From positions 606,159 to 670,158 of the forward strand of contig NZ_JAPDDT010000003.1 of assembly GCF_025950235.1 (NCBI RefSeq): a stretch of DNA of 64,000 nucleotides. Reading direction: 5' to 3'. The notes beneath the pieces are model-generated. The model was not told the DNA's origin. It worked only from the letters and a program-made list of their open reading frames with translations, and searched no databases. This stretch comes from Luteolibacter arcticus. GTDB taxonomy: Bacteria > Verrucomicrobiota > Verrucomicrobiia > Verrucomicrobiales > Akkermansiaceae. Positions 60,101 to 64,000 of the stretch are shown here, piece after piece. The translations under genes and the position numbers were made by a program. Positions within the stretch are counted from its first letter, which is position 1. Every line of letters starts with the position of its first letter.

Positions 60101-63100
60101 CCATCACGATGTAGCCGATCGTTTCATCCGCCCGCTGCGTGACCGGGTCTTCGCCCACGTGCTTGCCGAGTGTCACACGGTTGAGCGCCCTTTCCTTGAA
60201 CCAGAATGACGACCAACGGCTGTCGTTGCTGGTCATCACCTGGCCAAAAACCACCGGGATGAAGTAGTGCTCATAGCCCGTGTAGGCGAAGTCACGGGTC
60301 GTTCCCGTGAATGAGCCACCGCGGTCGGTCGTGCTGGAGGTGAACTTCACAGCCTCCATCTTGAGGCCGTGGGTCTCTGGAGTGTAGACCCCTGCTTCCA
60401 CCACCAGGAAGCGCACCGCGGTGGCCCCCACCGGCGTCGATGATCCATCGATCCGATCCAGCCTGATCTCAAACGAGGAGCCACTGGCGTTCCGGATGCG
60501 GGTGGCCAGAGGCGGTGCGCCGGTCGCGACCAAGGGCTGCGCGACGACGACCATCGAGGTATACGTTTTACCCAGCAGCACCGTCGTCCAGCCGCTGCCA
60601 TTGGCCACACCATCGAATGCCACAAGCTTGGGATCATTCGCGGCGGCGACGACCTTCACCGGCACGGTGGAGGTGAACACATTGCCGGTCGTGTTCGTCA
60701 CCGTGTAGGTGAAGCTGGCGCTGCCCGTGAAGCCCGCTGCGGGCGTGTAGGTATACGTGCCGTTGTTGTTGTTCGTGATCGTGCCGCTCGTCGGTTGCGA
60801 GACGCTTGTTAGAGTCAGGCCGCCATCGTAGCTGAAGTCGTTCTCACTGGGATCGACGAAGATCACCGGCGAACCTTGCACAAGGGTCAACGACTCGGGC
60901 ACACGCTCCACCACCATCCAGTCAGGAAGGGCCGAAAGCTCGGTCTGAACCGCGGCGGAGGGGATGATCTGCCACTCGATCAAGAGCGGGCACAAGTTGT
61001 AGCCACTGCGGTTGCTGAGCTGGCGCGCCCATTCGTCGACCGTTTCCTGGTCGCTCAGGCTGGCCGGATTGGTCGAAAGGGCGAAAACGCTGTCCTTGAT
61101 CAAGGCCGCTCCGAACTCCACGGAGAGGATGTCAAACACGGTGCCCTTCCAGTCGACGGCGTGGTGCCCGTGATTGTTGTACAGATCGTCGCTCAGGCTG
61201 GACAGGTAGTTGTTGATGCGGCCCGTCGTCAGCTCCTGCTTCCAGGAGTATTTCCGCGCGGTTTCCTGAATCCACTTGCCTCCCATGTTCGGACTCGTTT
61301 CGCCGAACTCGTAGAACATGATATTGCCATGGTCACAGATGTGCCCGTACTCGTGCAGAGTCAGCGAGTAGGCACCGGCTTTAAGGTCGAGCGAGTTGGT
61401 AATCTCATCGGTTAGATTGTAGGATTGCGGGTAGGTCGAGACGCCGCCGGCCGGGAAGTAGTCGTGATGAACCGGCAACTGGCGACCGGGATTGTGGACG
61501 TAGAACTCGCGCACTTTGCCGCAGAAGTAGTCCCACTCCGTGATCACCGCTTCCGGATCGGTGAGGGTCCGCAGCCATTTGTCGGCATCCACCACCAGCG
61601 TGGCTTCCGGCGAATCGATCACACCGAAGGGCGTGCCGCGGTCACGGATGCCCGCGACCCACTGCGCGTCGGTGGTTTCACCGAGCTTGAAATAGGGGGC
61701 CTGCACCGCACCGGTGACGGTGATGTTCTGCGTACCGGTCCACGTCACATTGCTCGGCACGATGATCTGGATCAGGCCGCCGTGCGGATTGGCCACCTGC
61801 ACCTGGGCGGCCGCCACATCGAAGTTGATCATCTGGATGGGCATCACCGGATAGCTGGTGGAGCCGTCCGCCGAGCGCAGGTGGCTCACCCGCACATCCA
61901 GGGTCTTCGCGGTCAAAGCCGCTGGAAACTGGATCGTCACCAGCTCGCCCGGTGCTGCATAGAAGGGCGTGTAGATCGTCTTGGTATCATGGGCGGCGGG
62001 CGGCGGCACCAGGCCAAAGGTCGCATTGGTCACCCGCGGGGCCGCGGCGCTCACCGGCAGGGCCGCACGATGCGCCGTCATCTCCGCCACGGGCAGCGAG
62101 TTGATTCCCAGGCACTCCAGATCGAGGAGCTTGCGCTGCACCGCATTTGTCACCGGTGCCTGCGGCGTGGGCGTGACGGCGGCGGAAACGGTCCGGAACA
62201 AGAAGAGCAAACGCGCCCGCTCGATATCGCTCTCGGGCAGTTCCTCGCACAAGTACTCTGCGATCGCTGCCGCGGACATCACGTCCGAAGTCGGATAGCC
62301 CGAGGGATTCTGGAAGATCGCGGCGATGCCATCCGTGGTGAAGACCCGATCCGCGCGATTGATCGTAAACGGAGGTGGGAAGGGATCCACGGTACCCACA
62401 CCAAAGGAGAGCCCCGCCTCCCGCAGGATCGTTTCCGTCGCATTCGGCAGGTAGGTCCCCTCGCAGCAGAACAGGCCGCCGCCGCCCTGCACGAAATTCT
62501 TCAGTGCCGTGATGTTCGCATTCGAGAGCGTGCGCGGGACCAAGCCGACGAACATCGTCTTGCCAGCCAGTGCCGCGGCCAAGCCGGTGGTATTCGTCGT
62601 CGTGACACTGGTGTAGCCCTGCGCGGTAAGCCAGGTGCTCACCTCGGTGCTCATCGTCACGATCGGGATCGTCTTGCTGGTCGTGTTCGCGATCCAGGAA
62701 ATCGAGTTGGTATAGAAGGTGCCGGTATTGAACTGTCCCGCCAGGGTGTTCATGTCCAGCCACGCCGGGTCCGCGACGGCCACCACGCGGCCCGCCCCCA
62801 TCGTCGCGGCTGAGATCATCGGGTTGTGTTCATCCTGCCCGCGGTAGTTTGAGATGCTCGCCGCGGTGGCGCCCCAGGCACAGGCGATGCGGCTCCCTGC
62901 GGTCGGGGCGATCTGGGTCACCCCCGCCAGGATCGTATTGCGGGCAACCGTCACATCATACGCCGCATTCACCGAGATCGATACCAGCCCGGTATCGGTG
63001 CCGCCCGTGCCATCGGAAGTGGTATAGGTGAATGAATCCCTGCCGATCCAACCCGCCGTCGGCGTATAGCGGTAGCTATTGCCACCCAGCGAAGTCAGCA

Positions 63101-63320
63101 CGCCATGTGCGGGCGCTCCCACTGCGGTAATGCTCAGCGTATTCCCATCGGCGTCCTTGTCGTTGTGAAGCAGATAGTCGAGCGTGAGCTGAACGTCCTG
63201 CTTGGCGGTGATCGCATCGTCATAGGCCACTGGGGCGGCGGCGGAGGCGGTCATCGCCGTCAAGCCGGACACGAAAAGTCCTGCGATGAAGCTGCGGGGC
63301 AAGCGTGCGGCGAAGGGCAT
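57135..63320 (-). CDS. Giant secreted M60-peptidase / PATR-repeat adhesin-like protein
   Basis: 2061-residue exported protein. Order: signal peptide (SFIAGLFVSGLTAMTASAAA); a cadherin/VCBS-like domain (about 30-125, with YTPTAGWIGRDSFTYTTSDG); a region with ACAWGATAASISNY; an M60 (enhancin-like) metallopeptidase with zinc motif LTLHEYGHICDHG near residue 655; a second cadherin-like domain (about 825-885); a lectin-like domain with FNFPSIQ; PATR autotransporter repeats (GTLTLGGANSYSGGTT from about 1297, more to about 1680); an InlB B-type repeat (about 1720-1790, with GYGFTNWSDG); a DUF1349-like domain (about 1800-1975). No beta-barrel translocator is seen at the C-terminus. It likely binds and degrades glycoproteins such as mucins. 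Confidence 0.85.
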   Translation of the reverse strand: MPFAARLPRSFIAGLFVSGLTAMTASAAAPVAYDDAITAKQDVQLTLDYLLHNDKDADGNTLSITAVGAPAHGVLTSLGGNSYRYTPTAGWIGRDSFTYTTSDGTGGTDTGLVSISVNAAYDVTVARNTILAGVTQIAPTAGSRIACAWGATAASISNYRGQDEHNPMISAATMGAGRVVAVADPAWLDMNTLAGQFNTGTFYTNSISWIANTTSKTIPIVTMSTEVSTWLTAQGYTSVTTTNTTGLAAALAGKTMFVGLVPRTLSNANITALKNFVQGGGGLFCCEGTYLPNATETILREAGLSFGVGTVDPFPPPFTINRADRVFTTDGIAAIFQNPSGYPTSDVMSAAAIAEYLCEELPESDIERARLLFLFRTVSAAVTPTPQAPVTNAVQRKLLDLECLGINSLPVAEMTAHRAALPVSAAAPRVTNATFGLVPPPAAHDTKTIYTPFYAAPGELVTIQFPAALTAKTLDVRVSHLRSADGSTSYPVMPIQMINFDVAAAQVQVANPHGGLIQIIVPSNVTWTGTQNITVTGAVQAPYFKLGETTDAQWVAGIRDRGTPFGVIDSPEATLVVDADKWLRTLTDPEAVITEWDYFCGKVREFYVHNPGRQLPVHHDYFPAGGVSTYPQSYNLTDEITNSLDLKAGAYSLTLHEYGHICDHGNIMFYEFGETSPNMGGKWIQETARKYSWKQELTTGRINNYLSSLSDDLYNNHGHHAVDWKGTVFDILSVEFGAALIKDSVFALSTNPASLSDQETVDEWARQLSNRSGYNLCPLLIEWQIIPSAAVQTELSALPDWMVVERVPESLTLVQGSPVIFVDPSENDFSYDGGLTLTSVSQPTSGTITNNNNGTYTYTPAAGFTGSASFTYTVTNTTGNVFTSTVPVKVVAAANDPKLVAFDGVANGSGWTTVLLGKTYTSMVVVAQPLVATGAPPLATRIRNASGSSFEIRLDRIDGSSTPVGATAVRFLVVEAGVYTPETHGLKMEAVKFTSSTTDRGGSFTGTTRDFAYTGYEHYFIPVVFGQVMTSNDSRWSSFWFKERALNRVTLGKHVGEDPVTQRADETIGYIVMEAGNHQFGNCQVQAGTTDADAYQNVTSFDHGGAVWNLFNFPSIQSALILAATPRDADDTPDGYVTMQRTAAGNGMSAYLAEDALGDVEATVAAKIGASYLLAHHTALESNDSGVWANAAGGLWTMAGNWSGGTIANGAGQTADFSTLNLTADTTVALNGDRTIGHLLFDDIIASNHWLLNSGSGGALTLDILGGTPGIVVNDCTATLNVVLAGNKGFTKTGNGTLTLGGANSYSGGTTISHGSDSNGITIANASALGSGPVLVNGAQNFSHSVSVNAGLSIANALTLKRGNGGGNRAVLGLAASSTWGGPITVDNTSANGIAVISGNGTNAATASLVSGNIGFSTLGSGPSLVLRSNHGKVSGSISLSTGLLQLLDGSKWEFSNASNTWGTLDVAHASAIVTVGAANTLAPGGVLTSTVAGTLNLNNQAGSSAYSQTIAGLSGNVKVGLLTGAATLTLNTAANQSSSGVISGAISLVKSGAAMQTLSGSNTYSGTTTVNGGTLNVTGSLPGGMTAVNGGTLSGTGTLGGATTVNAGGTLAPGSGGIGTLTISNALTLAGTAAFELNKAGSTLTGDRVQSVTSLTYGGTLNVTATGSALVAGDAFTLFSATSYSGSFASINLPVLEAGLVWNTSQLGVSGTVSVMPAAYTVTYTAGANGAITGSTPQTVNYGGSSSAVTAVPNSGYGFTNWSDGSTANPRTDSNVTANLTVTANFTATVPGPIPAQWTAAKTGTVSATTSSTYLNGTFHVTGGGSRISNTSDNFYFVSQPWSGTGTLTARVVSLQNTGSAARAGVMMRESSASGSRSVFIGLTPANSAQWVRRSNTGGNSSATTSSGKAAPYWVRLTREGNTFTSYISANGTTWTQLASANISMSGNYSLGMAACSGASGTTVASVFDNVSVSSTLPSPPVNPVFSGDPLPKLEGFTLEDGTVDFNITGEAAGIWTLEESTDFVTWSPLQTMTLEAGGLQHSEADERGAKRFLRLQSSP

Positions 63321-63697
63321 CGCCCCATTTCTTTCAAGAGCAGCGGAACCATACTGTAGTCCCAGGGGATCGGGTTTCATGATGAGTGGTAATCAGGAAT
63401 GCTTGCCTCCCTCGGCTGCGACCGATTGAGACAAATGGGTTTTTCGAGGTCATGATGAGACAGGCCATTTGGAAGGGCCTACTCAAGGGGATTGGAATTG
63501 AGCACCGTCCTGAAAATCAGGACGGTTCACCAATGACCCACCGCTTTGGTCAGCGCCCCGGACACGCCCCGGACAAGGGCGATGACGAGCGGGCAGCATC
63601 GCGATCCAGCGGTGCGAGCCGTCCAGCTTCGAGGCCTTTTGTTTTTACAACTGGAACAAAAAGCGAACAGGTTTGCACCATCACCCGCCCACTGGTG
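63321..63697. other. Gap upstream of the giant M60 gene
   Basis: No gene recognised. It holds a perfect 10-bp hairpin, ACCGTCCTGA / TCAGGACGGT (63504-63513 and 63517-63526, AAA loop), and presumably the promoter of the minus-strand M60 gene. Confidence 0.45.
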
Positions 63698-63848
63698 TCA
63701 TGGTGCCTGGACCGCGCTGAGGCGGCCGAAGAGCTTGCCACCGGCGGCCTTCGCCGCGGGGATGGTGACGACGATGGTATCGGTAGCGGGTGTTGATGGC
63801 GAAGCCGCCATCGAGCGTGGCAGTGCCGGCACCGCTCAGTCCGGGTCT
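63698..63848 (-). pseudogene. Frameshifted C-terminal remnant of a secreted-protein gene
   Basis: On the minus strand, TDTIVVTIPAAKAAGGKLFGR followed by LSAVQAP and a stop reads like the C-terminus of a secreted verrucomicrobial protein. Upstream coding sense continues in a different frame (GTATLDGGFAIN), so a frameshift near 63790 is inferred. The rest of the gene is missing; it may have been cut by the element beginning near 63889. Confidence 0.35.
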
Positions 63849-63888
63849 CCGACGACTTGTGCGGAGCTGTTAGGTAATGCGGATCACT

Positions 63889-64000
63889 GAGAGGCTGTCT
63901 GAAAAATGTAGCTGGGGCATCTTGCCAATAGTGTTCGGCACGCTTTCTGAGTTCGCTGGATTGCCCGGGCTTGTTCGCCACCGCGTGCCGGGATCGTCGA
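63889..64000. mobile_element. Possible insertion sequence end running off the window
   Basis: From 63889 the sequence gagaggctgtctgaaaaatg resembles terminal inverted repeats of IS5/IS1182-type elements (GAGGCTGTCTGAAAA, recalled). The following bases have an open minus-strand frame into the window end. Neither the second end nor a transposase motif is visible, so this is tentative. Confidence 0.3.

Overview
The window is a high-GC bacterial chromosome segment, most likely from a Luteolibacter/Haloferula-like verrucomicrobium. This is inferred from several signs: two copies of a family I recall as restricted to Verrucomicrobia and Planctomycetes (37560-38519), an ECF sigma factor fused to a long membrane-anchored tail (27221-28909), a GDSL esterase ending in a DSDGDG..EFGLGLNP tail, a 2061-residue protein with PATR-type autotransporter repeats, a secreted sulfatase, and intergenic spaces packed with short palindromic repeats. 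No rRNA, CRISPR array or prophage is visible. Nothing was computed; all family names come from reading motifs.

Layout. 1-7053: 3' part of priA, a TPR/proline-rich protein, a secreted GDSL esterase, and the ethanolamine ammonia-lyase pair eutB-eutC. 7100-9387: the creB-creC two-component system behind a perfect TTCAC-N6-TTCAC box. 9437-10870: sulfatase. 20846 down to 10943 (minus strand): an eight-gene MoxR/DUF58/VWA/TPR (Bat-type) operon that contains a small unknown gene and ends in a 1315-residue envelope protein. 21099-27025: small membrane protein, folP, sugar epimerase, Gfo/Idh/MocA dehydrogenase, an internally duplicated membrane protein, and a Tat-exported superoxide dismutase. 27221-35792: sigma factor fusion, a degenerate and an intact HtrA-like protease, and two tandem class A penicillin-binding proteins of which the second has lost its transpeptidase motifs. 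35957-38519: PRiA4_ORF3-like protein, Fic protein, and two tandem Verruc/Plancto-restricted proteins. 38535-47691: purine nucleoside phosphorylase, a 106-bp tandem repeat array, ketopantoate reductase, the CcsA/ResB cytochrome c maturation pair with a lipoprotein, phosphatidylserine decarboxylase, a ribbon-helix-helix protein coupled to a membrane-anchored gamma-glutamylcyclotransferase-like protein, and an MnmM-like methyltransferase. 48100-63320: ndk, a 2096-residue YD/RHS protein, a small secreted protein, tRNA-Pro(CGG) followed by 201-bp tandem repeats, a small lipoprotein, and the 2061-residue M60-peptidase/PATR protein. 63698-64000: a probable gene remnant and a possible insertion sequence end.

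Most notable: (1) the tRNA-Pro gene is followed by two exact 201-bp-spaced repeats, each carrying the last 19 nt of the tRNA, an architecture resembling the tyrT distal repeats of E. coli; (2) the RHS protein contains a six-fold expanded 16-residue motif resembling an Hcp (type VI tube) loop, plus an embedded HELAHVIQQ motif typical of DUF4157; (3) the degenerate HtrA-like protein carries its PDZ domain inside the protease fold; (4) a GTTAG/CTAAC pentamer appears strongly favoured across both strands, even where it forces rare codons.
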